64,000 bases of DNA from Gnetum montanum (taxonomy: Eukaryota > Streptophyta > Gnetopsida > Gnetales > Gnetaceae), in the NCBI GenBank assembly GCA_015680685.1, contig MNCI01004607.1:15787-79786 (forward strand). Direction: 5' to 3'. The notes under the pieces are model-generated. The model had not been told where the DNA came from. It ran no database searches and saw only the letters and a list, made by a program, of their open reading frames with translations. Positions 10,333-22,935 of this stretch are shown here, piece by piece. The position numbers and the translations under genes were made by a program. Numbering within the stretch: position 1 is the first letter of the stretch; each line of letters begins with the position of its first letter.

Positions 10333-11125
10333 TGATGAACTGCGATATCACATCCACCACACGATATCGCATACGCGATATCGCATCCTGCCTCATCTTC
10401 TATAAATAAGAGGAGACGCCCTTGGTTCCAAAACAATTAGATTTAGACCCTTAGCTAGACTCTTACAGTTTTGTCATTCCAGAGTTAGAATTATTTCTAT
10501 GTGCCCACAGTAGAAGTCATAGAGTGAATGGATCTTTATTCGAGCAATTTGTACTTGAGCACAATTTTGTGTACGGTAATAAAGACGAACTTTATGATAA
10601 ACCTTGTAGCATATAGATTAATCTAATTAGTAAACAATGATTGTTTAATGCTTTCCTAGTTAATTAATATCTCTCTCAACTTTCATCCCCCTTAGTTAAA
10701 TACACTTAGTACGACTGCTTCGAGCATGCGTGTAGTGCTTGGTAACCTAGTAATGATTAGCGTTTGGTAACCCCAACAGCATTGCACTAGTGCAGGATGT
10801 GTACGGCAAGTGAGAACGGATACTGGTGTAGGAACATTTAGAAACTAGTTAATAAATAGTTAATGTAAGTTAGCCACTTAGTTCTCTCTCCCTTTCCTTT
10901 ATTAGGAGAAGACATAAAAAATACAAAAGCTATAAAAATCATATACCTCAAGCTTACTTAACCATACAACCGTGACAATACAAGTAAGTTTGGGAAGACA
11001 ACGAGTGATTAACCCTGAGTGTTCCATTAAGGTGCATAAGCACTTGGTCCTTGGAGTTTGACCAGATTATGCGTGAAACGTTCGTATTCATATGGTTGAG
11101 TGTAGGGGTACCTCGCCACTCATCA
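10333..11125 (+). repeat. 5' LTR of copy B
   Basis: The LTR runs TGATGAACTGCG...CACTCATCA. The U3 end has GCGATATCGC-type palindromes and then TATAAATAAGAGG near 10402. The partner at 17515-18336 is about 28 bases longer because it keeps an extra palindromic unit. Many differences between the two are CG in one and TG or CA in the other, consistent with methylation-driven decay. Confidence 0.85.
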
Positions 11126-11145
11126 TTGGCGCCGTTGTTAGGGAC
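11126..11145 (+). promoter_or_regulatory. Primer-binding site of copy B
   Basis: TTGGCGCCGTTGTTAGGGAC directly follows the LTR. It is a near match to the tRNA-Asp-type Athila site, with CC to TT changes. Confidence 0.8.
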
Positions 11146-11269
11146 TTAGTTGTTTGTGCACTGCGTAGAACATGGGAAATCATTCATATCGTTGGAATGT
11201 TAGAACGAACCCTTAGGGTTAATCAAAGAAAGACGAGACAATAGTACATTGCACACCGAATGAAACAAG

Positions 11270-13180
11270 ATGTCTTCTTCTTCACATAAGAGCACTTCAC
11301 TACCTAGGACTAACACAAGAGGCAGTTGGCAACATAATATACATAACCATGATCTGCTAGTTCCTCAACAGTTTCGTGTGGTATATACTCATCCTGATGA
11401 GTATGTACCCGATTTCACCTTTATTCTCCACCAAGACGAACAACTACATTGGAGAGACTTGGAGGGTAACATAGTGTTGCCTCCAGACAGATCATTTCCC
11501 AACATGCTTCTTTGTGCTCTCGCACGAATAGGCATACATTGCACGTGATCATGACTTAAGAGACTATCATCCCACAGAAGTGCAACGTCAAAGGGACTTG
11601 TGTTAGGAGAGATATCATACATCTTTGAAGGATAAATGGCCCCATGATGCTTTGCATGTTTTGAGAGAAATTGAGGATGGTGAACCTACTTCAATAGGTT
11701 CCTCACGAAATGATGTTCCTCCTCCTAACATTGGTTAGAGGGTGATGTATCAGAACCTCCACTCCACTATTCACAACCCTGGTTTTGATACCCATGAACA
11801 TGAAGTGTTCAATGAAGGAACACAAACACATGATAAGGGCAGATGTTCTGATCGTGATCACCATTGAGGCTGAGACCACCGAAGAGAAGGTAGAAAACAT
11901 CATCATGGCGATGGTTCTCCTTCTTCTTCACCTTCATTTTCATCTTCACCCTCTCCTTCAGTCTCTAGATGTAGTCATAGGGAAACCAATCATGAGGATA
12001 AGGGAAAATGAAGTGAAAGTCATCGATGAGACAGTTGAGAATGAGGATGAGGGCACTCTAAAGAATCAAGGCATAGAAGAAGGGGGAGTAGGGAACTGCA
12101 TAGAAATGATAGACACTATGAACGAGACAATCATGAAGAACCCCTACTCGCAACTAGAAGCATGCTAGATATAATGGAGGTCGTAAGAGTTCTAACAAGG
12201 CACCAAAAGGATAGTAAGATCAAGAGGTTAAACATGAAAAACATCCCATGATTTGAAGGGGGATACAATGCGGATTCTCAAAATCATTTACAAGCATTCC
12301 ATGATGCATGTGCCTTGCAAAACATAGAAAATGAATGGCAAAAACTGAAGTTGTTCCTAAGGACACTAGTGAAAGAAGTTGAAAGTTGGTACCAGTCCTT
12401 AGAACCAGAATCCATTCGAAGATGGAGTACAATGTTAGAATTGTTCAATGATAAGTACCAAACGTACTCCTAAGTGTCTAACCTACAGAAGAAAATCCAA
12501 GGATGGAAGCAAGGAAATCATGAACCCTTGGATGCTTCCATGGGCCGCTATTACACACTATTACATCATTGCCCCAGTCATGATTATTTGTAGTGGGATT
12601 AACTACGCCATCTCGTGGATGGACTTAGGCATGAAACAAGAAGAACCCTTGGGACATATGCTCAAGGAAGGTTATCAAAGCTTAGGTCTCATCAAATTCA
12701 TAGACTGCTAGAGAAAGTTGCCAAAGAAGAAGGTGAGATATGAAAGAGAGAAAGTACGAAAGAATACAATCGAGATCCTTCCCTTTGGAAAAGGGGAGTG
12801 AGATTTTGTGAGGAGGAAGAAGAGTTACCACTCGAAGAGATGATGAATAGGAAAATTTCCCTCTCTAAAAGTTAACATCAGAAGTATCGGCAAAGGTTGA
12901 CCAAATGTGGGACTCCTTGGATAGTATGTTTGAAACTTTTCTTAAAATTGTAGAGGAGTCTAGGGAGTGAGGTAGCGACCGTGAAAAAAAGAAAAAGAGA
13001 GAAGTGGAAAATGCATGTAACAAGGGTAAGGGAAAAATGGTCATCACAGAAGAGGTTGTGGATTTAGACACAGACAATGATAGTGGATGCGAGATATGCC
13101 AATACGACCATCCTAAGGGATGTTGCCTAGTGATCTCACATCTACAAGAGTCTAGGGTGTATGCACTCAACCCATGACTA
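11270..13180 (+). pseudogene. gag: Gag of copy B
   Basis: ATG at 11270 gives M-S-S-S-S-H-K-S, the conserved start. The N-terminal family block follows (FRVVYTHPDEYVPDFTFILH, DLEGNIVLPPDRSFPNMLL) up to a TGA at about 11546. A Ser- and His-rich linker precedes the retrotransposon Gag core at about 12230-12710: FEGGYNADSQNHLQAFHDAC, LKLFL-TL, SWYQSLEPESIRRW. A compact zinc knuckle, C-E-I-C-Q-Y-D-H-P-K-G-C, lies at 13088-13126. The spacing CX2CX3HX3C is shorter than the usual CX2CX4HX4C. There are many stops and frameshifts. The Gag role is inferred from position and from the core and knuckle. Confidence 0.8.
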
Positions 13181-13189
13181 AATAAATGG

Positions 13190-14278
13190 CAAGCACCTCG
13201 ATGGTTACCTTATCCCCAAGGTAACCTAAGGTAGTTCCACCAACCTCCAACATATTATCCAAGTGGAACTCCACCACAACCCGTTGAGCAACATCAATAG
13301 TGGCAATACCGACAATCATGGGGGATGCCACCACCAAGGCAACAATACCCATACCGACAACCTGATCCATATGGCTACTACATGGAACATCCAATCTCTC
13401 CACGTGACTCTGTTAGTCACATTACACCACAACATCACTACCAAGCTTGTGAGTATTATATAACTCCTCCTAGGGGAGATAATCCACAAATATACTATCC
13501 TTCAAATCCATCCACAGCTCTTACACCAATAGCTCCATTACCACCTGCTCTAGCAATGCAAGGGGAACTTCTTACTCAACCGCAACAACACAATGCCACA
13601 AGGGCTGTAAATCCTCAACCCACTATTGGTTCTGACAACCGTATGAAGAAAATACCTTTCTTTAGAACCAACAATCCAACCAAGCCCTTACAACCACAAG
13701 CGGTTGAACCTCTAAATGCCTCCCCATCAAATAAAGCTTCAAAGCTCCCTTTGAACCAAACACCAAGCTCAACGCATACGGTTATGTTGACACATGCCAT
13801 TACTGACTGGATCAAGGTTGGCCACCTTCCTAGAAAATTATTTAATCCTCGAAGCCCTCTAATCTATCTCCAAATCACTGGGAATGAGCCATGTAAAGCT
13901 CTTCTGGATTTAGATGCTGGAGTCAACTTAATATCCCAAGAAATGTATAAAGCCTGAAACCTGCCTCCATTAAAGAAGAGAAATATTCACCTAGAGCTGG
14001 CTGACCAGTCCATCACTATTTCCTTGGGACTGGTAGAGGACATCGTCACCACTGTGTGTGGGTGGTTGTACCCAGCTGATTTCCTAGTGATACAAGTGAA
14101 TAATGGTAAAGGGGACTTCCCAATAATAATGGGAAGGACATGGCTAAGTACTATAGATGCATGCCTAGGAATCCATGATCTTTCCCTGGAAATATCTAAC
14201 GGGAACACTTTTGGAAAGATCGAGATGAAGAAGGTTCCATGCATCACATATAGTGATACAGGGTGCAATTGCATGTAG
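13190..14278 (+). pseudogene. pol: Pro/Gln-rich linker and aspartic protease of copy B
   Basis: 13325-13957 reads open: a Pro/Gln/Tyr-rich linker, then ITDWIKVGHLPRK and the protease start with ALLDLDAGVNLIS at about 13895-13935. The expected active-site triplet is D-S/T-G or DLGA; here it is D-L-D-A-G. A TGA follows MYKA at 13957, and the frame continues to NFPIIMGRTWL (written DFPIIMGRTWL here) near 14117-14150, the protease C-terminal signature. The protease would cleave the polyprotein. Copies C and D have D-L-G-S-G in the same place. Confidence 0.7.
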
Positions 14279-14422
14279 AGATCATGGGTTGTGCAAAGTT
14301 TAGCATTGCTTGCATGCAACCGGTATGCACAAAACATTAACATACAAAAGTGCCTATATGCAGCAGCCACATGACAAGAAGACACCTAGTGGCTAATAGC
14401 TGATCAAGAGAGCAACTCACTA

Positions 14423-15540
14423 ATGTGCATGGAACTAACTGAGGGAGTAACTTGCTCTTACATTGAAAGCATATATGCACTAGAGCAAGTTAGCTGCCAA
14501 CTTCCAAGCCTTAACCTTGAAAACATCAACTGGGGGAAGTTGGAAATTCCTAAAAAATTCAAACAAGAGCCCCTAGAATTGAAACCATTGCCCACCGATC
14601 TGGAATATATGATTCTTGAAAATGGAAAATCGGTAATCATCAATGCAAGACTTTCTTCCAAACAAAAAGGAAGACTACTGAAAGTAATAAACAAGTGATC
14701 AAAGGCCTTTGCCTGGTTATATCCTAAATTAACTGGAATAGATTCTAGGATATGCCAGCATGGGATTTATACTGACCCCTCCATGAAACCTTTTAAACAA
14801 CTATAGAGGTGATTGAACCCAAAATTGAAGCAAGTAGTAAAAGAAAAAATAGAACTTCTTAAGGTTGGGTTCATATATCCCATTGCTGATAGCGAATGGG
14901 TTAGCCCTCTGGTAATCATGCCTAAAAGGGAGGAAAATGGAGGGTGTGCATAGATTTTAGGTTGCTGAACATGGAAACATTTAAGGATTACTTTCTGTTT
15001 CCATTTGTTGACCAAGTCTTAGACACCATAGTAGGGCATCGCTATTATAGTTTCCTGGATGGCTATAGTGGATACAACCAAATACAGATAGCCCCAGAAG
15101 ATGAAGCCAACATAATGTTCACTAGTCCTTGGGGAACATTTGTGTATAAGAAAATGCCATTTGGCTTGTGTAATGCTCCTACCATGTTTCAATGTTTAGT
15201 TCTAAGCATATTCCAACACCAGATAGGGAACAGAGTGGAAGTATTTATGGACAACTTCTCCACCTATGGAACAAGTTTTGATCAAGCCTTGGACCAATTA
15301 GAGTAAGTGCTAAAAAGATGCATAGAAACCAATTTAAGGCTCAACTAGAAGAAAAGCCATATAATGGTCCAAGAAGGCATAGTACTTGGGCATAAGGTTT
15401 CGCATGCAGGAAGAAAATGCATTTAATGGAACCACCCATCAACTGAAAACTATTAAATACATTCGGTCATTCCTTGGACACACCTGCTAGTATATAGAAT
15501 GACCAGTGCACATAATACCTATGATAGGGGATGACCTTGC
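14423..15540 (+). pseudogene. pol: Reverse transcriptase of copy B, truncated before RNase H
   Basis: The connection region (14423-14698: LEIPKKFKQEPLELKPLP, SKQKGRLLK) leads into RT: VSPLVIMPKR near 14900, CIDFRLLNMETFKD at 14947, FLDGYSGYNQIQIAPEDEA, KKMPFGLCNAPTMFQ and the catalytic box F-M-D-N at about 15247-15258. Athila RTs normally have F-M-D-D, so the second catalytic Asp is Asn. The reading continues to HIMVQEGIVLGHKV and a broken SFLGH block at 15470, then jumps into the 3' spacer. RNase H and integrase are absent, which marks an internal deletion at about 15490-15540. Confidence 0.8.
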
Positions 15541-17514
15541 TCACTATTTTGGATCTTCTCCTTCCAACTTAGTCATGGGGGAGATTTCCACCTCTGCTAA
15601 CCATTCGAGGCCCTCAGTTCCTTTTTAGATTTTTGTTTTACACATTTTTGTTTTACAAATTTCATTGATTTTTCTTTTTTTTTTGTTTTGCAACATCATT
15701 TATACTTTCTCATTTCTTTGTTTGATTGTTTGTTTTTTGTTTTTTTTCTTTGTTTATTGTTTTTGTTTTGTTAGATTCATCACCTAATAAGTGCTTCTAA
15801 TGGTGGTATGAATTGTATTCTATTGATTGCTAATGTTTGGTTTTTACCTTTGAGTTATAATGTTGATACTAAGGTATGGTTCTTTTGATATAATAGGCAA
15901 TGAGTCCACATCATCCATGCATCCTTGAATTTCTATGGTCTTTCTTGGCTTGGAATTGTATAGTCCCCTTCTTTAATAATAAAATTATTAATGAATTGGT
16001 GACTTGGCATTTCTCAAACTAAGGAAGGACTCAAGGACTAAAAAGGGTGTGACTTCAAATGGATTTGATGCATTTGTGCTGGCTATTCTCTTGGTGCTTG
16101 GATATTTTCTTCTTGAGTTTCCTTACCATTCCAACATTGCTTCATTAGCGGGAAGTTGAGCTAATAAAAATAAGTCTTTGCATGGTGTGGTTCTCATGCA
16201 AAAATAAAAAAATAAAAAAAAATAGTGAGAATTCAAATCACATCCCTTAGAAAAAATAATCATATGGGCTACAAGAATTGGTTATGGAATTAAATAGGCA
16301 TGTTCCCTCTAACTAAGGCCCTTTCTTGCTTCCTACTTCTCCCTTTCTTGTTTTCCTCAAAATGGTGTTGACTCTTTGGCGGAAGTATTCTTGTTACTTC
16401 AAGTGGATGGATTGGCCAAGTGTATTAATGCGAAGTCACTGGATGTGGATTGTTTAAGGCTGGATTTAGAATGAGATCTACTCAGTCACATTAACTATAA
16501 GTACACAAGGGGTTGTATGCCACCTTGTTCTTAGGACTCCATTCCATTCTCTTCTCCCCATTATTCTTTCTCCATTTTTCACTTCATTGCCGATTGTATT
16601 AGTAGTCTATATTTTGGTTGATGCATTGTTTTCTATTTGGTGGATTCTTGTGGTTAAGTATTTAACTCTTGCTTCCAACTGACATTTCCAGAGCCTACAG
16701 ACTCTTTTAATGTGGGTTTGTTAGGGCATAAAGGGCATGAGCCTACTTTGGGGAGGACCCACTAGCATTCCTATTTGGTGCATCAATTAACTTCTTTTCC
16801 TTAAACATTTCCTTAATCAACATTTTTTTTGTTTCATTCCCATCTTTGACATCCATTTTATCAATGTTGCCATTGTTTCTTTTTTTCCATATTTCTTATT
16901 CCTTATCTTTTTCTATTCTATCGCTACTAGAGGGGTGCTCTTAGTCATGGGGGCTTGTCCAATTTTTTCAATTTTTCCTAACCCCTACACCTTGGGTAGT
17001 CACTAGTGTTATATCTCTAGAATCCTTATTGGTCATATCACAACTCAGCCAGTCGATCTTACACTGAGGCAAGGTATCAACTGTATTGTGATTTACTTAT
17101 CCTTGCTTATATGTGATTGTGTTGTGTGTGTAGATGGTAATCATACCGCAATGGATTGGACCTAGAGGAAACACTCAAGACAGACTAGTGCTGGAACAGT
17201 TGTGCAAGGAACAAGATTGATGGCATGACTATGGATGGACAATGGAAGGCATAATCTTGGTGTCGGTAGCAACATGTCTTCTTCTTTTCTCGCTCTCTCT
17301 CTCTTCTCTCTCAGCTACCAAATAAGGCTAGATGTTAATTGTGTATAGTGTTCACTCTTGTAGTCATGAATACTAATGTTGCAATGTATTATAATGTTGA
17401 TTCATTCACATGTCATCCCATTCATCATTAGTTGTCATTTAAGTCAATAATCCCATACCTTTCCAATATTTTGTAAGGAACTTGAGGACGAGTTTTCATT
17501 CAATCATGGGGGTA
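15541..17514 (+). mobile_element. 3' spacer of copy B with two purine tracts
   Basis: This non-coding spacer begins with GATCTTCTCCTTCC...AGTCATGGGGGAGAT (internal purine tract at 15574-15585), a block found in E (25770-25781) and K (about 59380) right after the integrase end. T-rich runs follow (15620-15780). Further on, GTGTGTGTAGATGG at about 17124-17140 corresponds to the start of the extra ORF in C, but no long frame follows, so B lacks that ORF. It closes with GAGGACGAGTTTTCATT and the polypurine tract ATGGGGGTA at 17506-17514. Confidence 0.7.
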
Positions 17515-18336
17515 TGATGAACCACAATATCATGTATGCAATATCGTGCACACGATATCACATCCACCATGCAATATCATATACGTGATATTGCATCCTA
17601 CCTCATCTTCTATAAATAAGAGGCAGCACCCTTAGTTCCAAGACAATTAGATTTAGACCCTTAGCCAGACTCTTGTAGTTTTTTCATTCTAGAGTTAAAA
17701 TTATTTCTGTGTGCCCACAATAGGAGTCATAGGGTGAATGGATCTTTATTTAAGTAATTTTTACCTGAGCACAATTTTGTGTACGATAATAAAGATGAAC
17801 TTTATGATAAATCTTGCAGCATACATATTAAGTTAATTAGTAATTAATGATTGTTTAACGCTCTCCTAGTTAATTAATATCTCTCTCAACCTTCACCCCC
17901 CTTAGTTAAATACACTTAGTACGACCACTTCGAGCATGCCTGTAGCACTTGGTAACCCAGTAACGATTAGCGTTTGGTAACCCCAGCAGCGTTGCTCTGG
18001 TTCAGGATGTGTACGACAAGTGGGAATAGATACTGGTGTTAGGAACATTTGGAAACTAGTTAATGAATAGTTAATGTAAGTTAGCCACTAAGTTCTCTCT
18101 CCCTCTCCTTTATTAGGAGAAGACATAAAAAATACAAAAGCTATAAAAATCATATACCTCAAGCTTACTTAACCATACAACTATGATAATACAAGTAATT
18201 TTGAGAAGACAACAATTGATTAACCCTGAGTGTTCCATTAAGGCGCATAAGCACTTGGTCCTTGGAGTTCGACTGGATTGTGTGTGAAATGCTCATATTC
18301 GTATGGTTGAGTGTAGGGTTACCTCACCACTCATCA
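17515..18336 (+). repeat. 3' LTR of copy B
   Basis: It runs TGATGAACCACAAT...ACTCATCA and aligns throughout with the 5' LTR at 10333-11125. TATAAATAAGAGG lies near 17612. The U3 palindromes have largely decayed to AATATCAT and ATATTGC forms, one C-to-T or G-to-A change each. Confidence 0.85.
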
Positions 18337-19400
18337 AATAGGAACTCCATCAATCAAGCCAAGAGTTCAAGAAAAATATGCAAGATATGTCTAAAGAAAT
18401 TAGAAAATTGTTTCATAGTTTAGAAGGAAAATGGTCAAAGATTCAAAAAAAGATGAATTTATTTATAGATTCCATTAGGTAATTAATTTGACCCAACCTC
18501 CCAACCAAAACTAACATCCATCCAAGGACCATAATTAAAATCAATTTTTACCTAGGGATTATTACCAAGATCAATTCCAACATCACTAGGATTAGTACCA
18601 AGCTTAATTTCCACCTAGGAACTATTATCGAGATCAATCCCCAAGATCCCATTACAAGATAAAAGAGTTAAACCTAAAGGAGAGGGTTATTGAAATTGGT
18701 AAAATTCACCAAGAGAATCCTTAACCTAGGTTCATGCAAAGAAGGTAAAACTTTACCATTATAATGGAGCTCCTAGATGTAGTACTAAGGTGAAAGATTG
18801 ACTCAACACTATGAGAAATTATTTTGACATGTTAAATTTATTGATTCGAGAATGTTTAGAGGTAGTCTCTTTGTATTTAAGGGGACTTATTTCAATATGG
18901 TGGAATGGACTAAGATCTCAAGGATTGATTACAAATTAGCTCAAATTTTGTTGATATTTTAAACAAAAATTTGTATTAGATTCTTTTCTTAAGGAATGTA
19001 AGATGTGATTCAATGTATTAAGATTGGGCCGATGATCCATGGATGATTACTACAAGGAGTTCTATGATTTCTCTTGATATGTAAGCCATTGAGATAAGTG
19101 TTAATTGGTTTCAAAGTTCATTAGAGATCTACATGCTCAATTGTGTCCCCAAACACATGCCCATAATCCCAAAATAGTTAATTAAGTAGATAGGTTTGCT
19201 AAGGATTATGAGGAATCAAATAAACTATGAACTACAGCTCTTCGACAAGCAATGGTGGAAGAGATGCCCATCAAGAGAATGTGATCAGGATGTTTCACTT
19301 GTGGTGAAGATCACCTCAAGCGAGATTGTCCAAAATTAAGAAAAATAATAAAAAAAATAATTAAAATAAGAATAAAAAACCTAACACCAACATGGCTAAA
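18337..19400 (+). pseudogene. gag: Gag of chromovirus H
   Basis: The plus-strand reading is AT-rich and broken by many stops. The core region around 18790-19200 has a Gag-like helix pattern (SLYLRGLISIWW, RSMDDYYKEF). At 19291 a zinc knuckle C-F-T-C-G-E-D-H-L-K-R-D-C-P-K follows, one residue short of CX2CX4HX4C. It precedes the protease directly, as in chromoviruses. The 5' part lies left of copy B. Confidence 0.65.
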
Positions 19401-22400
19401 GCAAAAGGTCAAGCTACTATAACTGTGGCTATGAAGAAAATTTCAGCATTAGCTGACTCAAGTTTGAGAGAATCTCAATTTGCTTTACTCATTTATGAAG
19501 CATCAATTAAGGGTCAAAAGATTAAAATTTTGATTGATAGTGAATAAGGTCATAATTTTATTTCACCAAATTTAGTTCAATCATTAAATCTAACTTTACC
19601 TTCTAATAAAGTTGTTAAAATAGAACTTACAAATGAAATGGTAGTGAGTAAACATATTGGATATGGAAAAATTAACTTTACACTACAAGATATTCCTTTT
19701 AGTGGTGAATTTTTTGAATTTGAACTAGGAGACATTGATGCAATCTTAGAAATATCTTTTTTTAAAAAATTTAATATGAAGGTCCACTTTGAAACCCATG
19801 TCTTAAAAGTACCAATCACTAATGGAGTTAGGGTTCTAAGAAGAGTAGAAACAACAAAGAAAATTCATAGAATAACTATTAAGCAAGCTAATAGAATAGT
19901 CAAGAAAGATGCCACTATGCTTGTTGTGAAAATAATCCAACGCTAGAAACTTTTTGATTGTGAGATTTCAAAAGAACTTAAAGAGTATAAGAATTTAGTA
20001 TTTGAAGATAGGATAGGATTACCATAAAAAAGAACTATTGAACATGTCATTGATATTTTTCTAGGTATAAAACTAGTTTCAAAAGCTCTATAGAGGTTTT
20101 CTATTGTAGAATTAAGAAAATTAAAGGTACAATTAGACTAGTTATTAGAAAAATGAAAGATTTGATCTAGTGTCTCACTTTGGGATTGCACTAGTTTTAT
20201 TCATTAAGAAAATTAATGGTATCTTAAGGTTATGTATTGATTATAGGGTATTAAATAAAGTAATAATTAAAAATACTTATCCCTTGCTTAGGATTGATAA
20301 CTTATTTAATCAACTCATTGGAGAATGTTATTTTTCCAAGATTGATTTAAAATTAGGTTATCATCAAATAAGGATTAAAGAGAAGTTGAAAAAAAGAAGT
20401 TTAGAACTAGATATGGATTATATGAATTTGTAGTAATGTCATTTGATTTGACCAATTCACCTACAACATTCATGGCATTAATGAATAATATTTTAAAGAA
20501 TATCTTAATCAATTTATTATTGTAATTATAGATGACATACTTGTCTACTCTAAGTTAAGAGAGGAACATGTTAAACATTTAGAATTTACTATAAAAATTA
20601 TTAAGAGACATTAGTTAAAGGAAAAACTAAGAAAATGTGAACTCTTTAAAGAAGAAGTGTCGAACTTGGATCATATTGTATCTAAACAAGGACCACAAGT
20701 AGATCCATTAAAGGTTATCATAGTTTGTGAATGGATAGAACTTAAAGATACTATAGTAGTTTAGAGTTTTTTTTAGATTTAATAGGTTTTTATCAAGGTT
20801 TCATTAAAGATTATTCTATCTTGGTAGGCCCTTTAACTGATCTCTTCTAAGAAAAACATGTGTTTAATTTTGATAAAATATGTAGGGAAACTTTTCTAAA
20901 ACTAAACATAGTATTAGCCACAATGCCTTTCTTGAGAATCCTAGATGAATAGTTATGATTTGAAGTATCTATGGATGCTTGTTGAGTAAGGATTGGTGCA
21001 GTTCTCTCACAAGATGATAAAGTGGTATGTTTTGAGTCTTGTAAATTATGAGGAGTAAAGGTAAATTACTCAAGTGATGATCTAGAATTACTAGCTATTG
21101 TTCATGCCTTAAAGGTTTGGAGATATTATCTTTATGGTAAAAGATTCATACTAAAAATAGATCATAAGGGCATAGAGTATTTGCAAAGAAACCCATTCTA
21201 AAAACTAGATAACAAAGGTGGGTAGAATTACTTCCTGAATACAATTTTGAAATTAAATATATTTTAAGAAAATAAAATATAGTGGTTGATGCTCTTAGCT
21301 AGATGTGGAACCTAATGATTGGTGTTGTGACAACTTCTTTGGAAGAAGAGATCAAGGAATATATAAAGGAAGATCCTTATTTTAAGTCCATTTTAATCAA
21401 TATAGCTTCTAAACCTTATTACACTCTCTCTCCAAAGGGCATGTTGATGAAGGAATAGAGGGTGTGTATACCAAAAGGTAATTAGAGACTTAAATTATTT
21501 TTTAAAGTGCTTGAAGTACTATATGTTGGTCATCCTAGATATATCAAAACCTATGTGATGATATGAAATTTTTATTTTTGTCTTGGTATGAAAAATGATG
21601 TATCCACATACATTAAAAATTTCCTAACATGTCAAAGTATGAAGGTTGAACAAAAAAAAACCCAAGTGGATTATTACAACCTTTGAAAGTCCCAACATGG
21701 AAATGGAAAGATGTTACTATGGATTTCATTATGGGATGACTAGGAAATGGAATGATTCTATCTTGGTGGTAGTTGATCATCTCTGAAAGATGTCTCATTT
21801 TATACCTTTAAAGTCTATAAACATAGCTAAAGATATAGTCCAAAAATTTGTACATAACGTATTTTGACTACATGGATGTCTAAAGTTAATCACATCAAAT
21901 AGAGATCCTAAGTTTATCTTTGAATTTTGGTGAAACTTCCTCAACGAACTTGGGATCCAACTGAAATTCAGTACAACATACCATCTAGATATAGACAACC
22001 AAATAAAATGCATTAATCGAATATTGAAAGATATTCTATGAAGATACATAAAAAGTAGAACAAAAACATGGTAAAACTAAGTACATTTGGCTGAATTCAC
22101 CTATAATAACAATTATTAGGGATTCATACATCGAACCTCATTTGAAGTTAAGTACATACAAAGTTATCAAACACCACTCACATGAGAAAATCTAACTTTA
22201 AGAGCAAAATGAAAGGAAGAGGAAATAAAAATAATGAAAAATATTATGAAAATAATTAAATAGAATTTGTAGGTAGCCTAGAATAAGTATAAGGGATCTA
22301 TCGATCAAGATCACCTTAAGAAGGAATTCTAGATTAGGGATCAAGTATTACTAAGAGTTAAACCCACTAGTAGTTTCCTTAAGTTGGGAAGATATACCTA

Positions 22401-22790
22401 GATAACTCTAAGATACTATGGACCTTTTAAAGTCTCAGAATGAATTGGTAAATTAGCCCATTGAAATTTTCTTTTAGCAAACTTAAAGATTCATCTTGTA
22501 TTCCATGTGAGTTTACTTAAGAAGTTTCATAAAAATGACATATCATATGTACTAGATTGGAATACTTTTCCTTTGAGATCTAATATAAGCTTTGAAGTTA
22601 AACCAATTGCAATTAAGGATTAGAAAGTAAAGAAAATTTGTAATAAAACCATCAGTGAAGTACTTATTCAATAGTATAATTGCAATAAAAAAACCCAAGA
22701 AAACAAGAAGTTTATTCTCAACACATATCCTCAAGTTTTTGATCATCATGATAATGAATGAGAAATTATATTTACTAATAGATATTAGTA
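19401..22790 (+). pseudogene. pol: Pol of chromovirus H (PR-RT-RH-INT-chromodomain)
   Basis: The domains run in order. Protease, 19480-19830: ILIDSE then a stop, HNFISP; the D-S-G is lost. RT, 20170-20620: [27 protein letters not shown] and an intact V-I-I-D-D-I-L-V-Y-S at about 20520. RNase H, about 20950-21180: SMDAC, then LELLAIVHALKVWRYYLYG. Integrase, about 21480-22300: a DNA-binding block ending FLTCQSMK, then GPF near 22420. The C-terminal block FHVSLLKKF at about 22500 precedes a degenerate chromodomain (VKPIAIKD, SEVLIQ, NTYPQVFD) at 22590-22740. That order and the C-terminal chromodomain define chromoviruses. Stops occur every few dozen codons. The 3' end at 22925 (CTTAAGGGAGGT) resembles the chromovirus polypurine tract, but its own LTR is missing because copy E starts there. 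Confidence 0.8.
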
Positions 22791-22935
22791 AGAGATTAAT
22801 GCATAGTTTTTGTATGTACAAATGATAATGAAGATAATAATGAAGTTGAAAATGAGAAGCATAGTGAGGATGTAATTACTAAATAGCTAGATCTAGAAGA
22901 AGCACTTGAGGATGAGTTGGATTCTTAAGGGAGGT

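Larger units (their letters stand above)
10333..18336 (+). mobile_element. Athila-like LTR retrotransposon B, nested in chromovirus H
   Basis: This is the most complete element in the window, with two LTRs in the same orientation (10333-11125 and 17515-18336) and a primer site next to the left LTR. It also has gag, protease, RT, an internal purine tract, a spacer and a polypurine tract next to the right LTR. The flanks are AAGAG on the left and AATAG on the right, a 5-base target duplication with one mismatch. RNase H and integrase are deleted, so it is not autonomous. All ORFs are broken. Confidence 0.85.
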
